Positions 9,338 to 18,000 are shown, counted from the first letter of the stretch. The stretch is DNA of 64,000 nt from Xanthocytophaga agilis (GCF_030068605.1 NZ_JASJOU010000020.1:1-64000), one strand, 5' to 3'. A program made the numbers and translations. The notes: generated by a model not told the origin, from the sequence alone.

Positions 9338-9760
9338 ATGAAAGAGATAAAAACCCGTTCAGGATGTCCGGTGAGTTACACACTGGATTTTTTAGGTGAT
9401 AAATGGACACTCTTGATTCTGAGAGACATGGTCATTAGTGATAAGTCGACCTATGGAGAATTTCTAGCCTCCGAAGAAAAAATTGCAACAAATATTCTCG
9501 CAGACCGGCTTACTACGCTGGAGCAGTATGGTTTTGTCACCAAAAAGGTGTCTCCTGACAAAAAATCTAAACTGCTTTACAACCTCACGGAAAAAGGGAT
9601 TGCACTGGTTCCGATTATAATGGAAATGGGAATCTGGGGATCTGTATTCAATCCGCCAGGCTTGAATAAACAACTACTGGATCAGCTTACTACAGACAAG
9701 GATGGAACCATCCGGAATTTCCAGCAAAAGTTAAAAGATCGTCTTCTCCAGGCCTCATAG
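9338..9760 (+). CDS. HxlR family winged-helix transcriptional regulator
   Basis: 140 residues from ATG 9338. An upstream in-frame TTG at 9275 would add 21 residues, but it lies inside one of the operator palindromes and the extension is not family-like, so ATG 9338 is chosen. The HxlR signature is clear: SGCPVSYTLDFLGDKWTLLILRDM (with the conserved Cys), then EFLASEEKIATNILADRLTTLE and YNLTEKGIAL. These regulators often sense quinones or electrophiles through the N-terminal Cys. It is divergent from the nitroreductase, with two ACTTGCAA-type palindromes between the two genes. Confidence 0.93.
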   Translation: MKEIKTRSGCPVSYTLDFLGDKWTLLILRDMVISDKSTYGEFLASEEKIATNILADRLTTLEQYGFVTKKVSPDKKSKLLYNLTEKGIALVPIIMEMGIWGSVFNPPGLNKQLLDQLTTDKDGTIRNFQQKLKDRLLQAS

Positions 9761-9810
9761 CCAATGGCCGATCTGGATTTTATTCTATATCTCTATTATT
9801 TCAATACACT

Positions 9811-11055
9811 ATGAACAGTCAAAAAGGGTTTACTACCCGTACACTACATTCGGATCGGTTAGCAAAACCTGAATTTGGAGCCTTACACCAGCCAGTACAC
9901 AATGCCGTTACCTGGGGATATGAACAGGTAGAGGACTTAGTAAATGTATTTCAGAATAAGGCAAAAGGATATGCTTATTCACGGCAAGGAAATCCAACGG
10001 TTAGCGCTCTGGAGCACAAAATCACACAAATGGAGCAGGGTCTAGCCACAGTTGCATTTGCTACAGGTATGGCTGCTGTATCTGCTACATTGCTTGCTTT
10101 ACTGAAAGCAGGAGACCATATAATTGCCAGTTCGTATTTATTTGGCAATACCCGTAGCCTGATGCAAACCCTTATGGGTATGGGCCTGCAGATCAGTTTT
10201 GTAGATGCTACTGATGGAGAGCAGATTAAGGATGCCTACCAGCCAAACACCCGAATGGTTTTTGTAGAAACCATTGCCAACCCTGCTACACAAATAGCTG
10301 ATCTGGCAATGATTGGGATGTTTTGCCAGGAAAAGGGACTGGTTTATGTAGTGGATAATACAATGGCTTCTCCCTATCTGTTTTCTCCCAAAGCAGTACA
10401 GGCAAGTCTGATTATTCACTCGCTGACTAAATACATTGGTGGACATGGAAATGCATTGGGTGGCAGTGTCACTGACACAGGACTTTACCACTGGGCTAGC
10501 TTTCCGAACATTGCGCCAGTTTTACGGGAACAGATAAAGCCAGAACTAGTAGGCATTACACAAATCAGAAAAAGGGGACTGCGTGACAGTGGAGGAACCT
10601 TATCACCTGAAGCCGCTCACCATCTCTCAGTTGGCTCTGAAACGCTGGCTTTACGAATGGAGCGAGCTTGTAATAATGCGCTGGCTTTGGCTGAATACCT
10701 GCAAAGCCAGCCACTGATTGATAAAGTATATTATCCAGGTTTGAGCACTCATCCTCAGAATAAGCTGGCTACTCAACTTTTCAAACGTTCCGGAGCTCTG
10801 ATGAGTTTTGCCTTACAGGATCAGGTAGATTGTCTGGCTTTTCTAAACCAGTTGCAACTGGTTATCAAGTCGAGTAATCTGGGAGATACGCGAACACTTG
10901 CCATACCAGTGGCGCAAACGATCTTTTATGAATTAGGAGCTGAACGACGGGCTGAGATGCAAATTCCGGAGTCTATGATCCGTTTATCAGTGGGCATAGA
11001 AGATATTGAAGATCTTATCGGTGACTTTGAACAGGCATTTGGCAAAATGGCTTGA
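9811..11055 (+). CDS. Cystathionine gamma-synthase / methionine gamma-lyase family PLP enzyme
   Basis: 414 residues, a complete Cys/Met-metabolism fold type I enzyme. Visible: GYAYSRQGNPTV near the start, FATGMAAVSATLLALL (phosphate-binding region), VDNTMASPY with Asp182 facing the pyridine nitrogen, and HSLTKYIGGHGN with the Schiff-base Lys207. The C-terminal RLSVGIEDIEDLI block is standard. Members catalyse gamma-elimination or replacement on methionine, homocysteine or O-acylhomoserine, and sequence alone does not separate them. It begins 51 nt after the HxlR stop and ends at a terminator shared with the amidase. Confidence 0.9.
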   Translation: MNSQKGFTTRTLHSDRLAKPEFGALHQPVHNAVTWGYEQVEDLVNVFQNKAKGYAYSRQGNPTVSALEHKITQMEQGLATVAFATGMAAVSATLLALLKAGDHIIASSYLFGNTRSLMQTLMGMGLQISFVDATDGEQIKDAYQPNTRMVFVETIANPATQIADLAMIGMFCQEKGLVYVVDNTMASPYLFSPKAVQASLIIHSLTKYIGGHGNALGGSVTDTGLYHWASFPNIAPVLREQIKPELVGITQIRKRGLRDSGGTLSPEAAHHLSVGSETLALRMERACNNALALAEYLQSQPLIDKVYYPGLSTHPQNKLATQLFKRSGALMSFALQDQVDCLAFLNQLQLVIKSSNLGDTRTLAIPVAQTIFYELGAERRAEMQIPESMIRLSVGIEDIEDLIGDFEQAFGKMA

Positions 11056-11088
11056 CTTACCCGAAAACACAACCATGAATAGCTCAGG

Positions 11089-11124
11089 AAACAAGAGGCT
11101 ACTGTACACTGTAACCTCTTGTTT
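11089..11124. terminator. Bidirectional terminator
   Basis: A 10-bp perfect stem (AAACAAGAGG / CCTCTTGTTT) between the convergent PLP enzyme and amidase genes, followed on the + strand by ATTACTTTTT. Confidence 0.75.
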
Positions 11125-11125
11125 A

Positions 11126-11647
11126 TTACTTTTTCCAGACTTGTTTAAAATAGCGTTCATAGCCAAACGGATCGCGCCACTCGATGGTATGCTCGGGAAT
11201 GCCTAGCTGCTTGAGCCATGTTAGGACAAAAAAACTCGGACAGCCTTTGTTATCAAACTGGTTATGTCCGGCAATTTTTACATTAGCTGCATAGCCCAGC
11301 ACCTCGCTGATTATATCTAACATAGTAGAGATCTGCTGAGGGGTGCGACTATCTAGTGGTGATTTATGGGAAGAATCCAGTCCACCTACATAGTACAAAT
11401 GTCTGGAAATGGAGTTGATACCTGCAACCCCGTTGGTAATTTCGAAAGAGTCAATAATCTGGTCATTGTTGTGTTTGACGAACTGGTGACGAGAGCCATC
11501 GAGCAGAATCAGATCCGAATAGCCAACTTGCTTCCAGCCATTGCCGTAAGGCTTGGGTTTGGTGTGCCAGCGTTTCACATCGTCAGGGGAGATCCAGCGT
11601 CCGGCGGGTGTGGCGGTGCAGTGTATGATCAGGTATTGAAATTTCAT
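11126..11647 (-). CDS. N-acetylmuramoyl-L-alanine amidase (T7-lysozyme-like, amidase_2)
   Basis: 173 residues. Zinc ligands fit the type 2 amidase pattern: His9 in LIIHCTATP, His128 in KIAGHNQF and Cys136 in NKGCPSF. The protein has no signal peptide or anchor, as is usual for phage endolysins and for amidases carried by tail-like or lysis cassettes. It cleaves the bond between N-acetylmuramic acid and L-Ala in peptidoglycan. On the same strand, upstream, lie a coiled-coil protein, a broken small membrane protein and other short genes, which supports a prophage-derived lysis cassette. A truncated near-identical copy lies at 3554-3847. Confidence 0.9.
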   Translation of the reverse strand: MKFQYLIIHCTATPAGRWISPDDVKRWHTKPKPYGNGWKQVGYSDLILLDGSRHQFVKHNNDQIIDSFEITNGVAGINSISRHLYYVGGLDSSHKSPLDSRTPQQISTMLDIISEVLGYAANVKIAGHNQFDNKGCPSFFVLTWLKQLGIPEHTIEWRDPFGYERYFKQVWKK

Positions 11648-11695
11648 AGGTATGTGTGCAATTTAGCTGGTGAAGGAATGGATCACGACAATTTC

Positions 11696-11768
11696 TTCCC
11701 CAAGTTGGTTTTATCACTGGCATGAACGATGGGAAAGTGGTCATTGGTGATAAAACCAACTTGGGGAA
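11696..11768. repeat. Perfect 22-bp inverted repeat
   Basis: The arms at 11696-11717 and 11747-11768 are exactly complementary over 22 nt (core CCCCAAGTTGG) around a 29-nt spacer, between the coiled-coil gene and the amidase. The inner part (GATAAAACCAAC) resembles the GATAACACCAAC repeats found near 38.6 and 54 kb. It may be a processing hairpin, an attenuator or a small repeat element. Confidence 0.65.
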
Positions 11769-11832
11769 AGGACGGGACCGAAGGAAAGGATCATGTCAGT
11801 ATGGACAGATAGTGTCATGATCCTGTGAATGA

Positions 11833-12123
11833 TTACTCTTCCAGTAAGTCATTCACCTGTTCGGTCAGATCAATGATCTCGTCCTGCAAGTCGGCGACTT
11901 CCATATGCAGATCCTGGTTTTCACCATCCAGTTCTTCATTCTCTTCTCTAAGCATGTCTATTTCCAGTTGGATGTCTTCTACGAGTAGCTGTAGGTGCTT
12001 ATTTTCATTTTCAAGCAGTTGTTTCTCAAATGCCAGATACTCGTTGGTAAGGGTAAGACAGATGTTGTCAACAATCAGTTTGGTAGTAGCAATCGGTTGA
12101 ACGGCGGTAGATGCGATAGTCAT
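11833..12123 (-). CDS. Small coiled-coil protein
   Basis: 96 residues from ATG 12123 (an upstream in-frame extension overlaps the neighbouring gene in a different frame and is rejected). From about residue 35 to the end the sequence is an almost uninterrupted acidic heptad helix, with Leu/Ile spaced at a/d positions (for example LENENKHLQLLVEDIQ), so it is an elongated coiled coil. No enzyme motif is present. It is part of the leftward cassette that ends in the amidase. A scaffold or accessory role in that cassette is a guess. Confidence 0.65.
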   Translation of the reverse strand: MTIASTAVQPIATTKLIVDNICLTLTNEYLAFEKQLLENENKHLQLLVEDIQLEIDMLREENEELDGENQDLHMEVADLQDEIIDLTEQVNDLLEE

Positions 12124-12205
12124 TGGCGTATGGTTTGTTAAAAGTGAGTATTCGAATAAGAAGGATAAAAACCAGAGGACAACGCTAGGTCTGTCCTCTG
12201 GGGTA

Positions 12206-12391
12206 TTACTTGGGATCTCGCATCGAGAAGAATCCAACGGTAGAGATAAAAGCCAGCAGCGATACAAACGATTGGGTATCGATCCGGTTGATTATTCAGA
12301 GCAGATATCCTGAAAAAGTAAAGAGCCCAAGGGTGGATGTTTTCCAGTTATTTAGCACAAACTGGATGTAGTCGTATATCGATTTTGCCAT
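12206..12391 (-). pseudogene. Small membrane protein with in-frame TGA (holin-like candidate)
   Basis: From ATG 12391 the frame reads 31 codons (MAKSIYDYIQ... ending SGYLL), meets TGA at 12296-12298, and continues in the same frame for 29 codons with a hydrophobic stretch (SFVSLLAFISTVGFF) to TAA at 12206-12208. The two halves together look like a 61-residue protein with two short membrane helices, a size and layout seen in holin-like proteins beside amidases. I read this as one gene with a nonsense mutation. Read-through or a sequencing error are alternatives. The holin idea rests on context only. Confidence 0.5.
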
Positions 12392-12420
12392 AGAGATTTT
12401 AAGGGTTAGAGTTGTAATAA

Positions 12421-12926
12421 TGTAGGGGCGCACACAGGTGCACCCATGTTTCGTGCAAACCCGGTTTGGGATTTGTAAATCACCATTGTGAAATGTAGGG
12501 GCGATTGGCAGATCGTCCAGGCCATCGCCATCCGAACGATTGGGAATATACCGAACCAATGTAGGGGCGCACCCATGTGTGCGCCCAGTTTCCCACAAAC
12601 CCTGATTAGGGTATAGGGGTGCCCCTGACGTTTACCACGCCGTGGCGTGGGGTACCCGTGTTTCCCACAACAAATGTCAGGGATTAATCCGAAACCGTGT
12701 CTAATAAACCCAAACATTCGCGTTGGGAAACCGGGCAGGGGCAAGCCCAGCCCCTACGATATCGGAAATGCACAAACGCAGTTTGCGACAACCAGAATTC
12801 GGATATATCCCAATCGTTCGGATGGCATTGTGGGCGACCGCCAGTCGCCCCTACATGTGTCCGATTGTTACAGGCATGGTTTGTGGGAAACCAGGCGCAC
12901 ACACGGGTGCGCCCCTACAGTGTCGG
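12421..12926. repeat. Composite hairpin-module array A
   Basis: At least seven GC-rich modules, each with an internal short palindrome. Four read rightwards and start GTAGGGGC or a close variant (12421, 12497, 12560, 12612). Three are inverted and end GCCCCTAC (near 12758, 12853, 12917). They meet at a core near 12680 containing GGATTAATCC. A GTTTCCC(A/G)CAAAC-like tail follows several modules. The GC content is far above that of the neighbours. Short frames translated across it are artefacts of the repeats. The same composite recurs in the opposite orientation at 29936-30275. Confidence 0.8.
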
Positions 12927-12962
12927 ATTTTCCCAGACCTTTTTTGTGCCATTCCGAGAGAT

Positions 12963-13217
12963 TCAGGGTCCTTTACAGGTATCTCTCACACAAAACACAG
13001 GCGCATACGTAAACTGGCGTACATGTTTGATCTTCTCTACATCCAGCATCTGCACCGGATGACTGGCTATCTGTTTGGCAACAATCTTTTCGATCTGGCT
13101 GTAATCAATCACTTCACAATCGTATACTTCCGGTGGATTGAAATGATGTTCTGCAAACAAGCCACCAGCCAAACCCACCACAAAACACAACGCCGAAATC
13201 AGAATCAGTAGTTTCAT
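12963..13217 (-). CDS. Small exported or membrane-anchored hypothetical protein
   Basis: 84 residues from ATG 13217 (an upstream in-frame ATG would bury the signal segment and is rejected). Residues 1-22 are a hydrophobic export or anchor segment (LLILISALCFVVGLAGG). The rest is soluble, with one Cys pair near the C-terminus (FCVRDTC). The family is not recognised. It lies in the leftward cassette between the hairpin array and the 139-codon helical protein gene. Confidence 0.5.
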   Translation of the reverse strand: MKLLILISALCFVVGLAGGLFAEHHFNPPEVYDCEVIDYSQIEKIVAKQIASHPVQMLDVEKIKHVRQFTYAPVFCVRDTCKGP

Positions 13218-13365
13218 ACATCGAATGAATAAAGAGTAAAACAAAGCTAACTCAGGTAGACACACAGAAGGGGTATAAAAGAAGCAGCCGGTCAGTGACC
13301 TAAGCTGCTTCCCAAACCACACCAATCCCGTATGTACCTTCTCTACGCTGCCTCTACAGCTACAC

Positions 13366-13785
13366 TTAGCCTGCTGGCAAAGCTGCCTTGCGAACGGTAA
13401 CGTCGTTCATCGAGCCATCAATCACAGACAAACGCTGTTCAATCTCTCCCAACTCAGATTCGTACAGAATCACAGCCGTTGTACCAAACTGTGCCTTCCG
13501 TTGCTGTAAGGTGAACAACCGATAATCAGCACGTACCTTCCGGTTTTCCATCTCGGTTTTGGTCGCACTTTCGGGAAGGGCTGCGATGATGGCAATCAAC
13601 GAGGTAACTTCTGCTTCGGCAGCTGCCAGGTCGGCATCAATGCTGGATGCTCGGTCGGCTGCATTGTCTTTGCTACGTGTGAGCGAGATCTGACGGAATT
13701 CCAGATTGCCTTTGATGTCTGACAGCTCGTTAAGAACTTTGTCACAATCGGCTCGGGAGGTTAATAGGGTTACACTTAGTGCCAT
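13366..13785 (-). CDS. Helical hypothetical protein
   Basis: 139 residues, Ala/Leu/Glu-rich, mostly predicted helix with coiled-coil character in residues 10-75 and 95-130. It has no signal peptide, membrane helix or catalytic motif. It is the first gene of the leftward cassette leading to the amidase. Its upstream DNA (13877-13974) carries a promoter block that is nearly identical to one in front of the unrelated gene at 17350-18000. This suggests shared control of the two units. Confidence 0.6.
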   Translation of the reverse strand: MALSVTLLTSRADCDKVLNELSDIKGNLEFRQISLTRSKDNAADRASSIDADLAAAEAEVTSLIAIIAALPESATKTEMENRKVRADYRLFTLQQRKAQFGTTAVILYESELGEIEQRLSVIDGSMNDVTVRKAALPAG

Positions 13786-13876
13786 AGTTTACTAAATGGT
13801 TAGATGAAAAAAATGGTTAAAAAATAGATGAAAAAATAGCCGGATACAGAAGAATGGACAGGTTAAAAAGTTGCGG

Positions 13877-13974
13877 TTGCGTTGTCTTTTTCTGACCGGA
13901 TGAGTGATACAAAGATCGGGATTTGGGCAATATGAAACTGACCATAGTTCGGATCATCCGATCTATGGTCAGGG
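13877..13974 (-). promoter_or_regulatory. Repeated promoter/operator block, copy 1
   Basis: A 98-bp segment almost identical to 18144-18239. It contains a perfect dyad CTGACCATAG (13938-13947) with its complement at 13963-13972, and a further TGACCGG half-site. On the minus strand a CTTTG element lies between these sites, resembling the TAnnTTTG -7 box of Bacteroidota. The dyad arms match the array above the XRE gene at 29.5 kb. Confidence 0.6.
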
Positions 13975-14057
13975 TAATTAGTAAGGTAGTATAACAGGCA
14001 GATCCAGAGTTAGTACGAAAGATCTGCCAACGCGACAGCACAAACGTATATTCAGAC

Positions 14058-15143
14058 TTAGTACCGTTGCTGGTCGTTAGTGGGAGTCAGCGGATTGATT
14101 GGGTTAGTTTCCCCATTGATGGTGGTGCCACTGCTGGAGAAGGCACCAGAACGAGCCAGAAAATCATAAGGAAAGTTTAACTTAGGCTTGCTGACCTCAT
14201 GCAGGGCTGCCAGGTGTTGGGGTTGCAGTTGAACATCCAGAGCGGCCAGGTTATCCTTTAGCTGGTCAAGTGTACGGGCTCCCAGAATGGTAGACGTGAC
14301 ACCGGGTTGTGCTTGTAGCCAGGCCAGCGCTACACGGGCCGGAGTAGTACCCAGTTGTTCGGCAATAGAAATCAATACATCGATTACTTTATACGTCTGT
14401 TCATTCAGGTTATTTTCTACCCAGGCACCCCGGTCGGCTTTAAGCTGTCCAGCATTTTCTCGCCGGTATTTACCACTCAACACACCTGATTTTAGCGGAG
14501 ACCAGGGGGTTACGCCTAGTCCCATCTCTTTTGCCATTGGCATGAGTTCGCCTTCTACAGTGCGTTCCAATAAATTGTATTCAATCTGTAACGCAATCAA
14601 CGGAGCCCATCCCCGTAAGCGGGCAATCGTCTGGGCTTCGGCCACTTTCCAGGCGGGTGTATCTGAAAAGCCAATATACCGTATTTTTCCAGCCGTTACC
14701 AGATCGTCCAATCCCCGCAACGTTTCCTCAATTGGTGTAAACTTATCCCAACAGTGTAGCCAATACAGATCGATATAGTCCGTTTGAAGGCGGCGAAGGG
14801 AATTGTCGCAAGCGGTCATCAACGATTTGCGGTTGGCTCCCCCGGCATTCGGGTCACCGGAATAGAGGGTTCCGAAAAACTTAGTTGCAATCACCACCCG
14901 GTCCCGGCGGTGCGAGTGTCGGCCAATATGATCCCCGATAATTTTTTCGGAGTGACCAAAGGTGTATACATTGGCAGTATCCAGAAAGTTTCCGCCCGCA
15001 TCCAGGTAATAATCCATGATGGTATTGGCATCTTCAACGCTGGTTCCCCAACCCAGGTCTTCTCCAAAGGTCATAGTCCCCAGGCAGAACGGACTCACTC
15101 GCAGGCCTGAATGGCCCATCGTAACATAGTGGTTTAATGGCAT
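14058..15143 (-). CDS. Aldo/keto reductase
   Basis: 361 residues, an (alpha/beta)8 AKR. The catalytic tetrad is visible in order: Asp in NFLDTANVYTFGHSE with the catalytic Tyr, Lys in VIATKFFG, and His in YIDLYWLHCWD. The C-terminal cofactor segment includes ILGARTLDQLKDNL. The N-terminal GLRVSPFCLGTMTFG is typical of the YajO/Tas-like group. It probably reduces aldehydes with NADPH in the cytosol. It is on the same strand as the amidase cassette but separated from it by 270 bp, so it is likely an independent unit. Confidence 0.92.
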   Translation of the reverse strand: MPLNHYVTMGHSGLRVSPFCLGTMTFGEDLGWGTSVEDANTIMDYYLDAGGNFLDTANVYTFGHSEKIIGDHIGRHSHRRDRVVIATKFFGTLYSGDPNAGGANRKSLMTACDNSLRRLQTDYIDLYWLHCWDKFTPIEETLRGLDDLVTAGKIRYIGFSDTPAWKVAEAQTIARLRGWAPLIALQIEYNLLERTVEGELMPMAKEMGLGVTPWSPLKSGVLSGKYRRENAGQLKADRGAWVENNLNEQTYKVIDVLISIAEQLGTTPARVALAWLQAQPGVTSTILGARTLDQLKDNLAALDVQLQPQHLAALHEVSKPKLNFPYDFLARSGAFSSSGTTINGETNPINPLTPTNDQQRY

Positions 15144-15961
15144 AGTGAAGTAAGTGTAAAGGTTAAAAATTAGTTTGGCATAGAAACAAACAGATTGCCA
15201 TTCAATAGGTTAGCAGACGGATACGGCTATCAAATATTCTACAATAAGTCAGGTAAAGTACACTCACAAAAAGATTAGTCTGTTGTAATATGAGTCGTCC
15301 CGAATGTTGGATCTGAGTACAACCCAAGCCTATAATTTTGAACAATGTGGGCTTGGGTCTCTTTCCCCGTTGATTTATTGTCCCTTACATCGTTCTTTCA
15401 CTAGCTTCTTCATTTTTTGCTTGTCTTTTCCCAAATTTGTTTATTGTTCCTTTCATTGCTCTTCCACAGGCTTCTTCATTTTTTGCTTGCCCAAAAAACG
15501 AAGCAAAAAAGGGCAAAAAATTCCCAAGCTTCGCCCCACAGGGCCAACGCTAGGCCCGCGGAATTTTTATCCTCACGCACCTATACCACCACTCGCGATT
15601 GAAATGATCGCAACTCTCTTTGTAGCTTCTTTATTCTATGCTACTATTATCACTTCAAAGTCAAAATCTTCTCCTCAAAATTTGGGATGACTCATGTATA
15701 ACCAGTCTTCAACTAAGTAGGCAAAAATGGTTGCTCCAACGTATCTGTCCAAGCAACACCATCTTGACTCTTACTACTCAAGGTAATACGTTTGTGAGTA
15801 GGGACGGTACGAATCGGATGCTTATGTTAAAATAGTATCTCTGAAAAAGTAAAAACTTCTCCTATGTATAGTTTCGAATCGCTCATGGTTTACTTTTCAA
15901 GGCCATTTGCAATTAAGAGTAAGTAGCATTTACCCTGTATCCTCTTTTTAGTTTATTTGAT
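15144..15961. other. Intergenic region with degenerate repeats
   Basis: 818 bp with no convincing gene. Around 15385-15540 two direct copies of CTTCTTCATTTTTTGCTTG are followed by an A-rich inverted counterpart (AAGCAAAAAAGGGCAAAAA), a low-complexity repeat. A 128-codon frame crossing it (15304-15690) is rejected as repeat-derived. Confidence 0.5.
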
Positions 15962-16795
15962 ATGTACGAAACCATAACTGTTGACGAAGCTATTGCCAAA
16001 GGTCATCGAATGGTCAATTATCCCGCTGTTGGAATTATAGTCGGGACTATTGGCATTACTTGCTATTTAGGAACTCAAGCTATTCTACCCTGGTGGGTCT
16101 TTCCGTTAGGATTTATTCTTGCCTTAGTACTGGGGTGGTTGTACTGGAGCATTATGATTACCAAATGGCGACTATGGGCCTTTGAAAATGTGCGTAATGT
16201 ACATGAATTAAAAAAACGTGCTATTCGGGAAAAACTGATCTGGCCGGACGGTAGCTTTTATGAAAAAACAGAAATCCGTGGGGCACAGGACAAAGAACGA
16301 TGGACTGCTTTGCAATATAAGTTTGACCAGGATGATATTTTCCATGACGATCCCAGTGTACCCAACGAAACCATTATTTACTACGCAAAGGGTAAAAATT
16401 TCATTGAAATGGCCCTTATGCTGCTTTTGATGGTTGGTGGTATCTTTATGCTGGTGCGAACAGATAGCTACATCTTCGGTTCCCTTATGACAGTAGTGGG
16501 GGCATTTTTGAGTTATCGCGAATTCAGAGAAGCAACCAATACAACTCCTCAGATTATTCTGAATGAGCAGGGAATACAGACCATTAACACGCCGTTCTAC
16601 AAGTGGAGTGAGATAACCGACGAAGAAGCCATTAGCGAAGGCACTGGTAAAAATATCCGTTATTATTTAATCTACCAGTATTCTGGCGGTCACGAAAAAT
16701 TATCGATAGACGATTATGACATAAACCTAAAATCATTAAACAAACTATTGATTTTATACCGGGGAAGAAGCCAGAAACAAAAGATTCGGCATTAA
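15962..16795 (+). CDS. Multi-pass membrane protein of unknown function
   Basis: 277 residues with two pairs of hydrophobic helices (about 20-38 and 43-62, then about 150-168 and 172-188), a charged cytoplasmic loop between them and a soluble C-terminal domain of about 80 residues (ATNTTPQIILNEQGIQT onward, PH-like in pattern). No known motif. Terminator-like DNA follows. The neighbours are another small membrane protein and an unknown soluble protein, all with the lower GC content of the accessory region. Confidence 0.65.
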   Translation: MYETITVDEAIAKGHRMVNYPAVGIIVGTIGITCYLGTQAILPWWVFPLGFILALVLGWLYWSIMITKWRLWAFENVRNVHELKKRAIREKLIWPDGSFYEKTEIRGAQDKERWTALQYKFDQDDIFHDDPSVPNETIIYYAKGKNFIEMALMLLLMVGGIFMLVRTDSYIFGSLMTVVGAFLSYREFREATNTTPQIILNEQGIQTINTPFYKWSEITDEEAISEGTGKNIRYYLIYQYSGGHEKLSIDDYDINLKSLNKLLILYRGRSQKQKIRH

Positions 16796-16866
16796 ATGGG
16801 TTTACATACAACCAAAGCTGCCAGAGAAATTGTATCTCTCCAAAGCTCAAATACAACAGGTAGAAA

Positions 16867-16910
16867 CGTATGCATCCAAGCGAGGACATGTAGTTGCTCG
16901 GATGCATACG
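16867..16910 (+). terminator. Rho-independent terminator
   Basis: An 11-bp stem (CGTATGCATCC / GGATGCATACG), with additional inner pairing, is followed by TTTTACTTTTT. It ends transcription of the membrane-protein gene, and its T tract touches the 3' end of the convergent gene. Confidence 0.8.
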
Positions 16911-16912
16911 TT

Positions 16913-17218
16913 TTACTTTTTATTCATATAATACCTTCTAGGAAAAGAATTTTGCCACTTTTGGCTCGTTTCACAGCTGTAAAGGATAATTGGAGTCAGT
17001 AGAGCCATTCCCAAAAGCATTATCCTTACTAGTTTGTTTTTTGTTCCAATAGCCTTGACAATGCTTTTTATGCTTGTAAAAAGTAAAACAATTAAGATAG
17101 CTCCACTACTGATTGCGATGATAGTAGCTAAAAATGGATTTAAGCCTGATGTCCAATAACCCATTAAAACAAAGGTCATTAATTCAATTAGGATGTTTTG
17201 CAAAAGTATTTTTATCAT
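16913..17218 (-). CDS. Small membrane protein, hypothetical
   Basis: 101 residues with three likely membrane helices (about 5-21, 29-50 and 65-80). The C-terminal tail is basic. No family is recognised. The stop codon overlaps the terminator T tract of the convergent upstream gene. Coding status rests on length and hydrophobic periodicity only. Confidence 0.5.
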   Translation of the reverse strand: MIKILLQNILIELMTFVLMGYWTSGLNPFLATIIAISSGAILIVLLFTSIKSIVKAIGTKNKLVRIMLLGMALLTPIILYSCETSQKWQNSFPRRYYMNKK

Positions 17219-17349
17219 CTTTTTTCAATTACCACCAACATATTTACACCCAAAATGCCTTTAGTAGTTTCGAGTATTGTAGCAATATATAGGATTACAC
17301 ACAAGAAAGATTGATATGGAAGTTTTTATTTGATCCGAAACAGTCAAAA

Positions 17350-18000
17350 TCATTCTTTCGGAATAAAGCCTGCTCTATCATAATATCCCTCAATGTAATA
17401 GGATGCTTTTCGTTTTTCAGATCCTAGTCGGTAAATACCTACACCTGGTGACTGTGGTTGATGAATATGAGCAGCTTGCACAAGATGTGCCTGCCAGAGT
17501 AGTTCTATCCATGAAAATCCTTTGTTATCCAGTGCCTGAACAGTAACAGGTTTCCGCAACCCTCTTTTGGGACCATAGGGATAGATAACTATTTCAGGAA
17601 CAGGCAAAACGAGAGTCTTAGCTTCTTTGACATCCAGTAGAGCTGGGTGGTTTAGAATATCATTAAAAGAGTAAGTTTCAGAAGTCCATGTCCATGTTGG
17701 ATGGCGGCATGCTCTTAAAGGAAGTTGAGGCATATACATATTGCTCTCAGTTTCCGATAATGGTTGACTTTTCAGAAATGTAACATTATCCAGAAATAAA
17801 GCTGTTGGCATACGATAATAATAATATCGAGCCCTTGGATTCACAAACTTCCAGTAAGAAAGGGAAGTATTTGAACAATCACAAAGTACTTCTATTTCAT
17901 CAAACGCCAGCACTCGATACGGCCTTGAATCATAAATGGTCTTATAGATGCCTCCTAACTCTAAGGTTTGTAAAGTGACTGTTTCTACTGGTTTATTCAT
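17350..18000 (-). CDS. Hypothetical protein
   Basis: 216 residues, soluble, rich in Tyr, Trp and Pro, with no signal peptide or membrane segment. The N-terminal region (LGGIYKTIYDSRPYRVLAFD) suggests a small beta-barrel. I do not recognise the family. Its promoter block (18144-18239) duplicates that of the helical-protein gene at 13366-13785. This hints that both are cargo of related mobile units and controlled by the same dyad-binding regulator. Confidence 0.65.
   Translation of the reverse strand: MNKPVETVTLQTLELGGIYKTIYDSRPYRVLAFDEIEVLCDCSNTSLSYWKFVNPRARYYYYRMPTALFLDNVTFLKSQPLSETESNMYMPQLPLRACRHPTWTWTSETYSFNDILNHPALLDVKEAKTLVLPVPEIVIYPYGPKRGLRKPVTVQALDNKGFSWIELLWQAHLVQAAHIHQPQSPGVGIYRLGSEKRKASYYIEGYYDRAGFIPKE

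Noticed and set aside
12296-12298. Selenocysteine codon
   Set aside because: No selenoprotein family match, no Cys-aligned position and no SECIS-like hairpin after the TGA. A nonsense mutation is simpler.
12421-12926. CRISPR-like array of repeats
   Set aside because: Modules differ in length and sequence, occur in both orientations and have no uniform spacers. No cas gene is present.
12723-13211. Overlapping frames of 70-160 codons over the GC-rich repeats on both strands
   Set aside because: Translations are repeats of the hairpin modules (for example GASPAP or THGCAPT text), so they are artefacts of GC-rich palindromes.
13938-13972. Terminator hairpin
   Set aside because: It has no T tract, lies upstream of the gene it precedes, and recurs in an identical promoter position at 18.2 kb, so an operator is a better reading.
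15304-15690. A 128-codon frame on the plus strand
   Set aside because: It is built across two direct repeats and low-complexity A/T runs and has no recognisable domain.
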